NCBI GenBank assembly: GCA_001464715.1
Contig: LNDT01000008.1
Span: 1 to 64,000, forward strand
Reading direction: 5' to 3'
Source of the DNA: Bdellovibrionales bacterium Ga0074137
Lineage (GTDB): Bacteria > Bdellovibrionota > Bdellovibrionia > Bdellovibrionales > JAMPXM01
DNA length: 64,000 nucleotides
Shown here: positions 16,887 through 25,501 of the stretch, one piece after another
How positions within the stretch are numbered: position 1 is the first letter of the stretch
Layout of the letters: the number at the start of each line of letters is the position of its first letter
Program-made: the position numbers and the translations under genes
The notes under the pieces: model-generated
The model's database searches: none
The model's input: the letters and a program-made list of their open reading frames with translations, nothing else
Told to the model about the DNA's origin: nothing

Positions 16887-17993
16887 GTGGGGCATGATTC
16901 GAATTCCAATTCTAGGCAGAGTTCGGCAGAGCGAGCCTTGAAGGCCGCTGACTCTATTCTTGGTCTTGATCGGCCAAAGCCTTACCTCACCGTGACACCT
17001 CCGACTCCACCCGTCGCGAGAGCACCTGTGGTGCCACAGGCTTCAGGCGTACCTGACCCAATGAATGATGTTTCACTTTGGACAGCTATGCGATCTTTGG
17101 ATGCGGCGATCTGGCGCCTTGATCTGCGCTCGGGTCGGGTCGACATGACGCCGGAGGCGCTCTCAAGTTTTGATCGCGTCTTCAATATTGACCCTCAGTG
17201 TCTCGAAGAGGGACGCTTTGGTTTCGCACTTTACGCCCACCCCGATGATCGCGACCGTCTTCTTGCGATGCTGGCCGAGGGAATGGAAAAATCCTTCCGC
17301 ACCCACTTTCGGGTCACTGACCGCGATAACCAACAGCGATGGATTCAAATTAAAGTTTCCCATATCGTGAAGGGCACGACCGCTCCACTCGGAGACTCGA
17401 TCTGGTTCATGGCAGAAAATGACACCGCTGAAAAATCGGAACAAGAACGACAAAAACGTCTTCTGGCCGACCGAATTTTATCAAGCCTCTTCGGTGCCGA
17501 TTTAAGTCAGCTTCCACCGGAGGAATTTAGCTCGATCGGCCTCATGGAAAAAATCTCGGTAAAGTGGAAGTCGATTGTCGAAGATAAGGGCCTACGGTGG
17601 ATGGGGCCCGACCTAGCGCCGCTAGGTCCTGCCTCCGTGATCGAAGGTTCTGAACTTCTGTTGATGTTGATGATGGATTCTCTCTTCGACAATGCACTGG
17701 AAGCGGCCACCAACGGCGAAGGAACGAATCCTTGGATACGCTTTGAATTTTTTGAAGACAATGAGTCGGTATTTTTCGCGCTGAGCGACTCCGGCTCGGG
17801 TGTTCCCTTGGTTCATCGCGGTCAAATCTTCGAGCCGTTCTTTTCGACTCGCCCCGAATCCTCTTCGGGCCTGGGTCTAACGTTGGCGCGCTCGGCCGCT
17901 GAATGGCATGGCGGTCAATTACGACTCGATCATTTTTCAAACAACACGCGTCTCGTCGGTCAAATCCCGAAACGCTTTCGAGCTGTGTTCTAA
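16887..17993 (+). CDS. PAS-like plus HATPase_c protein without recognisable phospho-acceptor histidine
   Basis: 368 aa from GTG 16887; the ribosome-binding site is weak and the start uncertain. Residues about 70-185 resemble a PAS fold (AIWRLDLRSGRVDMTPEA ... HPDDRDRLLAMLAEG ... RWIQIKVSHIV). Residues about 250-368 are a GHKL ATPase with N-box DSLFDNALEAA, G1 LSDSGSGVP, F-box IFEPFFSTRPESS and G2 GLGLTLARSAAEWHGG. The linker between them has no H-box of the HExxP type, so it may not autophosphorylate in the standard way. There is no membrane segment and no response regulator next door. It could be a divergent kinase, an anti-sigma-like ATPase or a phosphotransfer partner. Confidence 0.75.
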   Translation: MGHDSNSNSRQSSAERALKAADSILGLDRPKPYLTVTPPTPPVARAPVVPQASGVPDPMNDVSLWTAMRSLDAAIWRLDLRSGRVDMTPEALSSFDRVFNIDPQCLEEGRFGFALYAHPDDRDRLLAMLAEGMEKSFRTHFRVTDRDNQQRWIQIKVSHIVKGTTAPLGDSIWFMAENDTAEKSEQERQKRLLADRILSSLFGADLSQLPPEEFSSIGLMEKISVKWKSIVEDKGLRWMGPDLAPLGPASVIEGSELLLMLMMDSLFDNALEAATNGEGTNPWIRFEFFEDNESVFFALSDSGSGVPLVHRGQIFEPFFSTRPESSSGLGLTLARSAAEWHGGQLRLDHFSNNTRLVGQIPKRFRAVF

Positions 17994-18004
17994 AACTCAC
18001 TCGC

Positions 18005-19330
18005 CTAAGGCCAGGGCGGGATCCAAGCTAAAACTTTTTCGACTCCCGGGCGAGAGCGTTCGATCTTTAGGCCCCAGTAAGCAAAATAGTTTCCGACATT
18101 CTTTCTCAGGAGATAGCCGCCAAGGCCAGAAAATCGCACGCCCGCGTGGCTCTCAAAGTGCCTTGTGTAGGCACCGATCACGCGAGGCTGATCTAGGTAG
18201 CTTGACCACGCCGTTTTCTTTCCACGATTCGTTACAATGTCGACGATCTTCACTTTGCCTTCAGGTAAAATTAAAACATCGAAGCTAAAAGCCTGCCTCG
18301 ATAAGAGCGACGGCGAAAGCTTCTGCAAAAATTCTGCGACGAAACTTTGTGCGAGCTTCAACTCGTCTTTCGAAAAACGAGCCTCGCTGATCCAGAAATT
18401 TGCGTTGGCATCTTCGAGGATTCGACTTTCATAAGTGTGGACTCGCACTTCGCGCCACTGACTCTTCTTCCCCGCGACGGCGTGCGATTGAAGAACATCA
18501 TCTTGAAGAACAATGGCTTCGCCGCTGGAAATACTCCCCAAAACGCTGCTGCGAACCGGGCGCCGACGATGTTCGGGACGATATAGAAATGTATCGGGCT
18601 TAATAAGTTCGGCGACAAATTCGTCAGACTCTTTAAATAATCCGCGCCCTGTTTCGCGCGGAGCAACGCCGACGGCAGGACGAGCGACAAAGCCTGCGGG
18701 GAAAACTTTAAATAAACTCGCTTCCAAGCCGTCGCCATCGATGGTCAAACGCCCATCACGTCCCACCAAACCTTGGCTGACCAAAAAATCTCGAAGACCA
18801 ATGCTACGAACCAAAAAACGATCGACGTCGGGGCCCATCTCGCGCCTCGCCAATTCGTAAAAAAGGAGCTTGTCTGAAAGTAGCCCCGTCGCAGGCGACG
18901 CGTCGACAAGTTGCCTTGAATAAATAGCCTGAAGCCACTCCGCCCGCGACGCGGCCACGGGAAGACTCACGACTCTCACTTGGTCGGACAGTGCGCGAGG
19001 CGCACGACCTTTTAAGTCGCGAAGCATTCTTGTTACGCGATCGTCGACGAAACCTCTTGGATCATGGGGCCTGGCTTCGACTGACTTTTTTGCCGTCTCC
19101 GATACTTTCAGAGATTTGCCAGTACGAGCATTAGATCGCGCGGTAGATTGCTTTGGCGATTTCTTGCTATTGATTTTGGGGGACTGTTTTTTCGTCGAGT
19201 TCTGGCCGCTCGTTACGACCTCAGAACCCGGCGTCGCCGCTTGCGACTGTGCCGCCGAAAGTAAAGATGGGAGTGCCAACGAAAAAAATGTCGTTAAAAA
19301 CGTGACCAGAAACGTCGTTAGAAATTTCAC
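18005..19330 (-). CDS. Exported protein with ATP-grasp-like C-terminal region
   Basis: GTG 19330 begins a clear signal peptide (VKFLTTFLVTFLTTFFSLALPSLL), so it is preferred over the upstream frame; the product is 441 aa. A Lys/Ser/Thr-rich linker of about 60 residues follows (KKQSPKINSKKSPKQSTA). The C-terminal half has the order seen in ATP-grasp enzymes: a lysine-bearing strand (EASLFKVFPAGFVARP), WREVRVHTYESRIL, a long helix, then FSFDVLILPEGKVKIVDIVTNRG. An ATP-grasp enzyme outside the cytoplasm would be unusual, so this may be a repurposed fold or a coincidence of motifs. It is convergent with 16887-17993. Confidence 0.6.
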   Translation of the reverse strand: MKFLTTFLVTFLTTFFSLALPSLLSAAQSQAATPGSEVVTSGQNSTKKQSPKINSKKSPKQSTARSNARTGKSLKVSETAKKSVEARPHDPRGFVDDRVTRMLRDLKGRAPRALSDQVRVVSLPVAASRAEWLQAIYSRQLVDASPATGLLSDKLLFYELARREMGPDVDRFLVRSIGLRDFLVSQGLVGRDGRLTIDGDGLEASLFKVFPAGFVARPAVGVAPRETGRGLFKESDEFVAELIKPDTFLYRPEHRRRPVRSSVLGSISSGEAIVLQDDVLQSHAVAGKKSQWREVRVHTYESRILEDANANFWISEARFSKDELKLAQSFVAEFLQKLSPSLLSRQAFSFDVLILPEGKVKIVDIVTNRGKKTAWSSYLDQPRVIGAYTRHFESHAGVRFSGLGGYLLRKNVGNYFAYWGLKIERSRPGVEKVLAWIPPWP

Positions 19331-19449
19331 CTCGAAAGCCCCCTCGCCTCTCAATAGTGTCACTTGCCCCAGGGACTGACCGCAAGCCTGGAGATGCGTC
19401 TTTTCCGGGTTTTAGCGACCGATCGGCGCGGCGCCCCCGCCCGGGAGTG

Positions 19450-19541
19450 CCCCTTTGCGGCCTGAAATCGCGCCCGCCAAGAAAGAGTTTCAACGCGTTT
19501 TCCTTGAGCGCGCCTCAGACCGCAAAAGGACCGTGGTCCTT
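19450..19541. repeat. Inverted repeat and dyad in a divergent promoter region
   Basis: CCCCTTTGCGGCCTGA (19449-19464) and TCAGACCGCAAAAGG (19515-19529) form an imperfect inverted repeat around about 50 bp. It is followed by a tight dyad AAGGACCGTGGTCCTT (19526-19541). The region lies between the divergent genes at 19330 and 19609 (278 bp), where regulator binding or a folded leader are both possible. I see no open frame in it. Confidence 0.35.
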
Positions 19542-19608
19542 GGGTTGCTCTATAAATGGCTGTCGATCGTCATCGGTCGGTAAGAGTTAATATGAAGAGG
19601 AGCCACCC

Positions 19609-20388
19609 ATGGCGTATTTCGGAACGTGCCCACGATGCAATCAGACGCTTCACACGAATATTATGAGCGGCAACATTAAAGCTGGCGGCCTCGCCGTCTG
19701 CTCGAAGTGCGGATGGTACGAAAGTCACTCGCAGGCGAAAGCGCGTGTAAAGGCCGAAAATGAAACCATCGGAATAATGACAGGCTTTGCACTGACACTT
19801 CTTCTTGTCGCAGCTCATATGATTAGCTGGGGCGGACATTCCTTCACAGCTCCAGTTTTGAAGCTGGCTCAGTGGACCGGAACACTTTCTTCGGAAGGCT
19901 ATGACGAACTCGCGCAAGTTTGCGTCGATCTAGGAAAACTTCCCTGTGCACGAACGGCCTACATTGAGAACTTCCGAAAATATCGCTCGCCAGAACCGCT
20001 CGCGAAACTCGCTCGTCTTCAAGTTCGCAATCAAGAAACGGCCGCTGCTATGGTCACATTCTCCACTTACATTAAAAATGGTGGACGCGACGGTGAAGCG
20101 GCTTTGATCTACGGTCAATTGCTTGAGCAGGCCGGCCAGGATGCAGAAGCACTTCAGTCACTCGAGCTTTCGATTTCAGCTCGTCCTGAGAATCTTCCTA
20201 TCGCAGCCACTGGTGCCATCGTTCGCATCTTGATGAAACAGGGTCGCTACGATGAAGCTCGCGAGCGCATCGAGAATTTCCACGCGAGCGCAGGAAACGC
20301 GAAAGGCTATCTCAATACTGAGCTTGCTCAGATCGAACAGGCGATTAAATTATACAAGCCCACAGCGAAAGCCCAGGCTCGTCGCTAG
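19609..20388 (+). CDS. Zinc-ribbon, single-TM, TPR-type membrane protein
   Basis: 259 aa. ATG 19609 has GAAGAGGAG just upstream. The N-terminus has a four-cysteine zinc ribbon, CPRCNQ at about 7-12 and CSKCGW at about 31-36. One membrane helix spans about 60-78 (GIMTGFALTLLLVAAHMI). The C-terminal part is helical with TPR-like repeats, including EALQSLELSISARPENLPIA. The cytoplasmic zinc ribbon and exported TPR domain suggest a scaffold linking the two sides of the membrane. No named family; function unknown. Confidence 0.75.
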   Translation: MAYFGTCPRCNQTLHTNIMSGNIKAGGLAVCSKCGWYESHSQAKARVKAENETIGIMTGFALTLLLVAAHMISWGGHSFTAPVLKLAQWTGTLSSEGYDELAQVCVDLGKLPCARTAYIENFRKYRSPEPLAKLARLQVRNQETAAAMVTFSTYIKNGGRDGEAALIYGQLLEQAGQDAEALQSLELSISARPENLPIAATGAIVRILMKQGRYDEARERIENFHASAGNAKGYLNTELAQIEQAIKLYKPTAKAQARR

Positions 20389-20402
20389 ATCGAAATCTCA
20401 TC

Positions 20403-20437
20403 CTGACACTGTCGAGAATTCAATCGACAGCTGTCAG
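20403..20437 (+). terminator. Long hairpin after the zinc-ribbon/TPR gene
   Basis: CTGACACTGTCGA (20403-20415) pairs with TCGACAGCTGTCAG (20424-20437) as 13 bp with one bulge and an 8-nt loop, 15 bp after the stop codon. There is no T-run behind it, so it may stabilise the 3' end or act as a weak terminator. Confidence 0.45.
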
Positions 20438-20549
20438 AAGTTCAACAGACTGTGACGAATTGGCAGTGCTTCCACAAAGTCTCGTTCTGAGAACCTAATG
20501 ATAGCGCAGGGTTAGGCCACTTGGCCGCTCCCTTGCTCTATCTATTATC

Positions 20550-21404
20550 ATGTTGAGAAGAATCGCTTATACGACAATCCAAAATCAACTCCCCGGCGCC
20601 GTTGCAATGGCGCTCACTTTCTCCATCGCAGCGTCGGCTACATTCATCGCCACGTCGACCGTGATTTCTCCCTTCAGCAAGAGTTCAGACAAAGGTCTTT
20701 CTTCCTCGCACCTCGCGCCCCAAACTTTTCTTGGACGCTTCCTAGTGAGTGAAATCGAGAACCGCATGGAACGCATCAGCGGTAAGAAGCTTGAACCTAC
20801 TTTACGCACCAATAAAGCTCGTGAGATCGCTTCGGCCATCGCTGAAGCTTCGTATACTTATGATGTCGATCCGTTCCTGCTGCTCTCAATGATTGAAGTT
20901 GAAAGTCGCTACAATCATTTGGCGGTTGGAACCGTCGGCGAACTTGGTCTTATGCAGATCAAACCGACGACCGCGCGCTGGATTTCTCCCGTCACTGATG
21001 AACTTCACGGCTGCAATCTCCACGAAATTCGCTGCAACATCATGATGGGCGCGACTTACGTGAGTCACTTAAAGACGCGAACAGAAAAAAGACGTCTTCG
21101 CGACGAGTCCGGCCAACTCACTTCAACAAAAGCTTTCCGTGAGCATGTCCTTCGGTCTTACAACTTAGGTCCAGCTCGCGCCGATCGTCTCGCCTCTGAA
21201 CGAGAGCCGGCAACAGAGCTCAGCTTCGCGACTCAAACTGCTGCTCCGGCTAGCTATGCCTCAAAGATTGCACGCCGTGCCTTAGCTTTCCGCAGTCGTT
21301 ATATGGTTGCGGCCGTACCAGTTCCAAGGGCTAAAGACCGTAACAATATCGGCCTTGCCGCTCGAGTCCCGCAGACAACGTCTGCTGTTGCCATGATTCA
21401 ATAA
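20550..21404 (+). CDS. Lytic transglycosylase, SLT (family 1-like) domain
   Basis: 284 aa. The start is uncertain because no good ribosome-binding site is visible; ATG 20550 and ATG 20607 are candidates. An N-terminal hydrophobic segment (VAMALTFSIAASATFIATST) is a signal peptide or anchor. The SLT domain spans about 95-240: LLLSMIEVESRYNHLAVG with catalytic E118, then GELGLMQIKPTTARWI, CNIMMGATYVSHL and HVLRSYNLGPARAD. It cleaves the MurNAc-GlcNAc bond of peptidoglycan to 1,6-anhydro products. The gene is 20 bp upstream of the MurQ-like gene, consistent with wall turnover or, in a predator, digestion of prey wall. Confidence 0.9.
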   Translation: MLRRIAYTTIQNQLPGAVAMALTFSIAASATFIATSTVISPFSKSSDKGLSSSHLAPQTFLGRFLVSEIENRMERISGKKLEPTLRTNKAREIASAIAEASYTYDVDPFLLLSMIEVESRYNHLAVGTVGELGLMQIKPTTARWISPVTDELHGCNLHEIRCNIMMGATYVSHLKTRTEKRRLRDESGQLTSTKAFREHVLRSYNLGPARADRLASEREPATELSFATQTAAPASYASKIARRALAFRSRYMVAAVPVPRAKDRNNIGLAARVPQTTSAVAMIQ

Positions 21405-21407
21405 TAG

Positions 21408-21423
21408 CCTCATCGTGATGAGG
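21408..21423 (+). promoter_or_regulatory. Hairpin covering the ribosome-binding site of the MurQ-like gene
   Basis: CCTCATCGTGATGAGG is a perfect palindrome apart from its central GT, starting 3 bases after the transglycosylase stop and ending 1 base before the next ATG (21425). Its 3' arm contains GATGAGG, the only plausible Shine-Dalgarno sequence. Folded, the site would be hidden; a ribosome finishing the upstream gene would open it. This points to translational coupling. Confidence 0.5.
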
Positions 21424-21424
21424 T

Positions 21425-23077
21425 ATGTCCACGCCTCCGGATCGCCAACGCATTCGTCAACGAACCCAGGATTTTCTGAAAACCGGTTCCCAGTTTCGCC
21501 TCGGCGAACTCGTGACCGAATCGGCGAACACCACCACGTACAATCTGTCCGAGCTTTCGCAAACGGATCTTCCGCGCGCTCTTGAAGTTTTTAAGAACGT
21601 CGAATTCGATGCTCTTGAAACTTTAAAAGAAAAAGAAGATGTCGCCAGTGAACTGATCGAATCATTTGAGAAGTGTTTGAACCGCGGTCGTCGAATTTTT
21701 CTCTGTGGCTGCGGTGCGACGGGCAGACTTGCGCTAGTCTTAGAGTCCGTTTGGCGCCAAGCTCCGCGCGAAGGTTTTGAGAATTCCGTCATCGCATTTA
21801 CGGCCGGCGGTGACTATGCGCTGGTTCGATCGCTGGGTGTTTTTGAAGATCGACCGGATCTTGGTGCCAAACACCTGCTTGATCTTGGGTTTCAAAATGG
21901 CGACATGCTCGTTGCTATCACAGAGGGCGGCGAAACCCCGTTCGTTCTTGGTGCTTTAGACCAAGCCACTAGGACCAGTGACGCTATGTCGTGGCTTCTA
22001 TTTTGTAATCCTGAAGGTCTTTTAAAAAAACTCGTCGAGCGCTCTCGACTTGCGATTGAAAATCCTCGAGTTCGTTCCGAAGGATTCGAAATAGAGCCGA
22101 TGGCCTTAACTGGCTCAACGCGCCTTCAAGCTTCAAGCGTGCTCATGGCCTTTGTCGGAATTTGTCTCAGAGATCTTGCCACTCGTCTCAAGTACCAGTG
22201 GTTAATTTCTGAATTGATCGATCGTGTTGGACAAGTCGTCACACCGGAACTTCAGTCTCTGATCGAAATCGAAAGCGAAACTCACTTGCGAGACGAGTAC
22301 ACACTCCACCGCAGTCGTAGCGCTGCAATGGCAGTACTGACCGATACAACCGAACGTGCTCCAACATTCTGCCTTGTGCCTTTTGAAGCTGCGCAAGAAG
22401 GCTCCGCTGGCGACACGCCGAAGGCCCCTAGTCCTGTTTCAAGAACCTACTTAGAAATTCCGCGAACAAAAACGCCGAAAGAAGCTTGGCGCCATCTCTT
22501 GAGAAGAGATCCACGGCCTTTTGAGAAACCTCCCACAATCCAAGCGCCCGAAATTGGTCTCAATGAAATTTATCAATTTGATTTTTCCGACGGCGTCGCT
22601 TCACGGCGAGACTTAATGGGTGCAAAAACCACCACTGAAATCGACGTCGAATTCTTGAACGAAACAGACGCAACCGAAAAACCGACACTTCTGTTTCGAG
22701 CGACTTCAAACTTTAATGGCAAAGCTTTACGACACGATGTCGTTTCTGAAACCAGCCGCGATCCGCTCATTCGCCAGTGCCAGATGAAGTTTGCACTCAA
22801 TATGCAGTCGACTTTAGCTATGGGGCGAATCGGTCGTTTCCATGGAAATTTAATGACCTTCGTACGACCGACGAACGGGAAGCTTATTGACCGCGCACTA
22901 AGGACACTTCGAGCTTTAGCTCAAGAGGAAGCACGAAAAAATCCCGACTCTAAAATTTCGAAGCTTGTAATGACGACCGACGAAGAACCTTTCCTCGACG
23001 CGATTTTTGAGGCGCTTGATTCTGTGGCGCCAGACGAAGCAGTTACGCTTCGCGCTCTCGACCTTCTCCGTCGATGA
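21425..23077 (+). CDS. SIS-domain protein of the MurQ / glucokinase-regulator type
   Basis: 550 aa, longer than MurQ (about 300) and closer to two-SIS-domain glucokinase-regulatory-protein-like members. LGELVTESANTTTYNLSELS resembles the MurQ N-terminus. GRRIFLCGCGATGRLALVLES is the first sugar-phosphate loop, and MLVAITEGGETPFVLGALDQA corresponds to the second MurQ loop. A second half (about 350-540) is probably another SIS-like domain. MurQ converts MurNAc-6-phosphate to GlcNAc-6-phosphate plus lactate. Position right after a lytic transglycosylase fits wall-sugar recycling, but etherase activity is not proven and a regulatory role is possible. Confidence 0.8.
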   Translation: MSTPPDRQRIRQRTQDFLKTGSQFRLGELVTESANTTTYNLSELSQTDLPRALEVFKNVEFDALETLKEKEDVASELIESFEKCLNRGRRIFLCGCGATGRLALVLESVWRQAPREGFENSVIAFTAGGDYALVRSLGVFEDRPDLGAKHLLDLGFQNGDMLVAITEGGETPFVLGALDQATRTSDAMSWLLFCNPEGLLKKLVERSRLAIENPRVRSEGFEIEPMALTGSTRLQASSVLMAFVGICLRDLATRLKYQWLISELIDRVGQVVTPELQSLIEIESETHLRDEYTLHRSRSAAMAVLTDTTERAPTFCLVPFEAAQEGSAGDTPKAPSPVSRTYLEIPRTKTPKEAWRHLLRRDPRPFEKPPTIQAPEIGLNEIYQFDFSDGVASRRDLMGAKTTTEIDVEFLNETDATEKPTLLFRATSNFNGKALRHDVVSETSRDPLIRQCQMKFALNMQSTLAMGRIGRFHGNLMTFVRPTNGKLIDRALRTLRALAQEEARKNPDSKISKLVMTTDEEPFLDAIFEALDSVAPDEAVTLRALDLLRR

Positions 23078-23137
23078 CAGACTGAGTCAAGAGGCCGCGA
23101 CCTTGACTCCAACCACCAGTGATTCAAAACAAAGAAT

Positions 23138-24154
23138 ATGAACATCACACATCGATTTGCATCGAGCGCGCTTCTAATTATTTCACTTCTTCTGCTGACG
23201 TTTTTTGAAACCCAAGCCCTGGCCTGGGGCCGTATCGGTCACGACTTGTCGGCTCGTGTGGCCGCTCATGTTCTTTCGGAAGAGACCGAAAAGCCTTTCT
23301 TTAAATCTCGCGCTTTTGATCTCGGTTACTATTCAAACGTTCCAGACTTGGTTTGGAAAAAACCGGCGACCTATGAAACCGAGTGGACCAATCACTTCTT
23401 GGATCTCGAAATTTTTGACCGAGAATTTAAAAAGGCTATCGAAGAAGGTCGCCTCACCGCAAAAGATGAACCCTACGAACTTTCACGCGCAGCTTTTGAT
23501 ACGAAGTTCCCGGCCATTGAGCAAAAGGCAGGACGCGCTTTTTGGAGAATTCGGGAGCTCGAAAAACGCCTTCAAGTAACGTCGGATCTTTTGAAGCAGA
23601 AGGATATTCTTAAAGAGGAGCGTCACCGTCTTCAGCTTGAGTGGCTCGTCGTCGCTGGCGCTATTGGGCACTACGTCGCCGATCTTTCTCAGCCCCTTCA
23701 CGTCACCGAAAATTATGATGGACAGTTGACCGATCAGAAAGGGATTCACGCTCATTTTGAAGATACTTTGGTCGATCAACTTTGGCCCTCCATCGCAATG
23801 CAAGTCTTCAAAGAAGCTGACCGAATCTGGGAAAAAGAAAAGAACGCGATGGCCGGAAAGTCCACAGTTGCTCTTTTAAAGGAACTCGCCGCCACGTCTG
23901 CGAAAGACACCGAAGAAATTTTAAAGCGCGATAAAAAAACACCGCGCGATGATTTGAAAAAGTCGTCGGAAATTTATCGCCCTGTTATCGTAAGACGACT
24001 TGCAGCCGGATCCGTTGTCTTGGCAGAAATTTGGCGGCGCCACTCGCGCTGGCAGGCCAACGAAGAAAAATTCTATTCTTTCTCTGGTGAACCGGCTTTC
24101 ATTGAACCACCGAAAGCACCGCCCACACCGACACCAGCGCCAAAGAAGAAGTAG
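23138..24154 (+). CDS. Exported S1/P1-type zinc nuclease (phospholipase C-like fold)
   Basis: 338 aa. The signal peptide (ALLIISLLLLTFFETQALA) ends just before WGRIGHDLSA, so the mature N-terminal Trp would bind zinc as in S1/P1 nucleases. Later metal-ligand motifs are IGHYVADLSQPLHVTENYDG and HAHFEDTLV, matching the family's H...D..QPLHV pattern. The C-terminus is Pro-rich with Lys (APPTPTPAPKKK). It would hydrolyse single-stranded DNA or RNA, or possibly phospholipid, outside the cytoplasm. Third in the hydrolase cluster, it would suit digestion of prey nucleic acid if this is a predator. Confidence 0.85.
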   Translation: MNITHRFASSALLIISLLLLTFFETQALAWGRIGHDLSARVAAHVLSEETEKPFFKSRAFDLGYYSNVPDLVWKKPATYETEWTNHFLDLEIFDREFKKAIEEGRLTAKDEPYELSRAAFDTKFPAIEQKAGRAFWRIRELEKRLQVTSDLLKQKDILKEERHRLQLEWLVVAGAIGHYVADLSQPLHVTENYDGQLTDQKGIHAHFEDTLVDQLWPSIAMQVFKEADRIWEKEKNAMAGKSTVALLKELAATSAKDTEEILKRDKKTPRDDLKKSSEIYRPVIVRRLAAGSVVLAEIWRRHSRWQANEEKFYSFSGEPAFIEPPKAPPTPTPAPKKK

Positions 24155-24161
24155 TTTTCTA

Positions 24162-24195
24162 AAGCGCGTCGAGGCCATCGACAATCAGCGCGCTT
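24162..24195. terminator. Inverted repeat between convergent genes
   Basis: AAGCGCG (24162-24168) and CGCGCTT (24189-24195) pair around an inner GTCGA/TCGAC hairpin. It lies between the nuclease stop (24154) and the stop of the convergent gene (24185), partly inside the latter. It may terminate both transcripts; no long T-run is seen. Confidence 0.35.
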
Positions 24196-25408
24196 CAAAC
24201 GCCGCAATCCCCACAGGATCGCGGCGAATAGCATCGATACGAATTTGCAAATCACGAAGCTCTGCTTCGACGGAAGTCGCGTCCGCCCCTTCCGATATGA
24301 GAGCAGCGCCCGCATTCTCCTGCTTCATGAACTCGCGCGCGGTTGAAATCTGCAGATCAAAAACCGGCAGCAGGCGCTTAATTAACATCATTCGTTGAAA
24401 GTCTTGACCAAGTTCAACCAGCGGAACTTCGGGGCTTCCAAAGCCAAACAATAGAGGTGCAGGTTCTAATAAATGGCGACGATCGACAAATCCCACTCCG
24501 GGTTCGGCAAGCTCGAGAAGATTTGAAAGCATCAATAGATTGATGGCGAGGTTTCCAACAGGCGTTCGATCTTTCGCAGTTTGCTGTCGATATTTAGTTT
24601 CAAAGTAGAGACCGAAGTAAGGGGAAATCATCGGTGCAGTTTCACTGGACGCGCGGAAGTTCCTAAAAAAACAATCGTCGACTTCGACACCGATATAACC
24701 AAGACGTTCAGAGCAAATCTGCACTGGATTTGTGGAAATGGTCGTCATAATGGCGCGAGCCCGAACAAAATCCAGTGTCAGCCAAGAGAGGTAGCGAAGC
24801 GTCGGGGACGCGACCGCCAGGCCCGTCGATGAAAGCCGATCGCTGGGAAGTTCGATAGGTTCGAGATTGAATTTCTTTGAAGCTTCTTGGAAATTTGTGC
24901 GCTCAAGACCAAACAAAGTGGCTGGAAGCTCAACCACAAAGACAACCGATGCGGTCAAAACCACGAAGACAAAAATCAAAATAACAAACTTTGATCCGCC
25001 TCGCCCCGTCGACCGAAAAGGACTACCGGGAAAGTACAACATTGTAAGGAGCGACAACGTGTAACTGAGAACAGGGCTCAGCAGGCAGAGACGAATGATT
25101 AGCTTCCAAAATGAGCCTAGATTTTTATCTCCCAAAACGGCCGCCCACCGTTTTGCGAATGTGTTGGAAACTATATAAAAACCGAGGCCAAAAAGAACAA
25201 ACCAAACCGCGTACAGCCCAAGACTCATGGAAATGTCGCCGCGGGCCCGAGCTCCAATAAGGTGGCCGCGGATCGCGAGGATTGTCAAAAAATTGAATGC
25301 GACGGCAGCTACGATCGTTATGAGAAATGTCGAAAAGTGAATCTGCCCGCGGTTTGAAAACGGGTTCACTGATTCCGAAGGTAAGGAATTCGTATTTTTT
25401 GTCAGCAT
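24185..25408 (-). CDS. Polytopic membrane protein, unknown function
   Basis: 407 aa. The N-terminal half has about four membrane helices (FLITIVAAVAFNFLTILAI, GLYAVWFVLFGLGFYIV, LIIRLCLLSPVLSYTLSLLTM, FVILIFVFVVLTASVVFVV). The C-terminal half is soluble and ends in a helical segment, EAELRDLQIRIDAIRRD. Helical N-terminal membrane part plus soluble domain suggests a sensor-like or scaffold layout, but I see no catalytic motif. Its start is 93 bp from the divergent EamA transporter. No family recognised. Confidence 0.65.
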   Translation of the reverse strand: MLTKNTNSLPSESVNPFSNRGQIHFSTFLITIVAAVAFNFLTILAIRGHLIGARARGDISMSLGLYAVWFVLFGLGFYIVSNTFAKRWAAVLGDKNLGSFWKLIIRLCLLSPVLSYTLSLLTMLYFPGSPFRSTGRGGSKFVILIFVFVVLTASVVFVVELPATLFGLERTNFQEASKKFNLEPIELPSDRLSSTGLAVASPTLRYLSWLTLDFVRARAIMTTISTNPVQICSERLGYIGVEVDDCFFRNFRASSETAPMISPYFGLYFETKYRQQTAKDRTPVGNLAINLLMLSNLLELAEPGVGFVDRRHLLEPAPLLFGFGSPEVPLVELGQDFQRMMLIKRLLPVFDLQISTAREFMKQENAGAALISEGADATSVEAELRDLQIRIDAIRRDPVGIAAFEAR

Positions 25409-25501
25409 CGTCTTGATGGAATTGGATCAGTCTCATCCACAAATCGCAAGCATCGATCACTTGCCGCGTCCTCGACTTCGAGCTAGGTCCTTGACCTCGA
25501 G

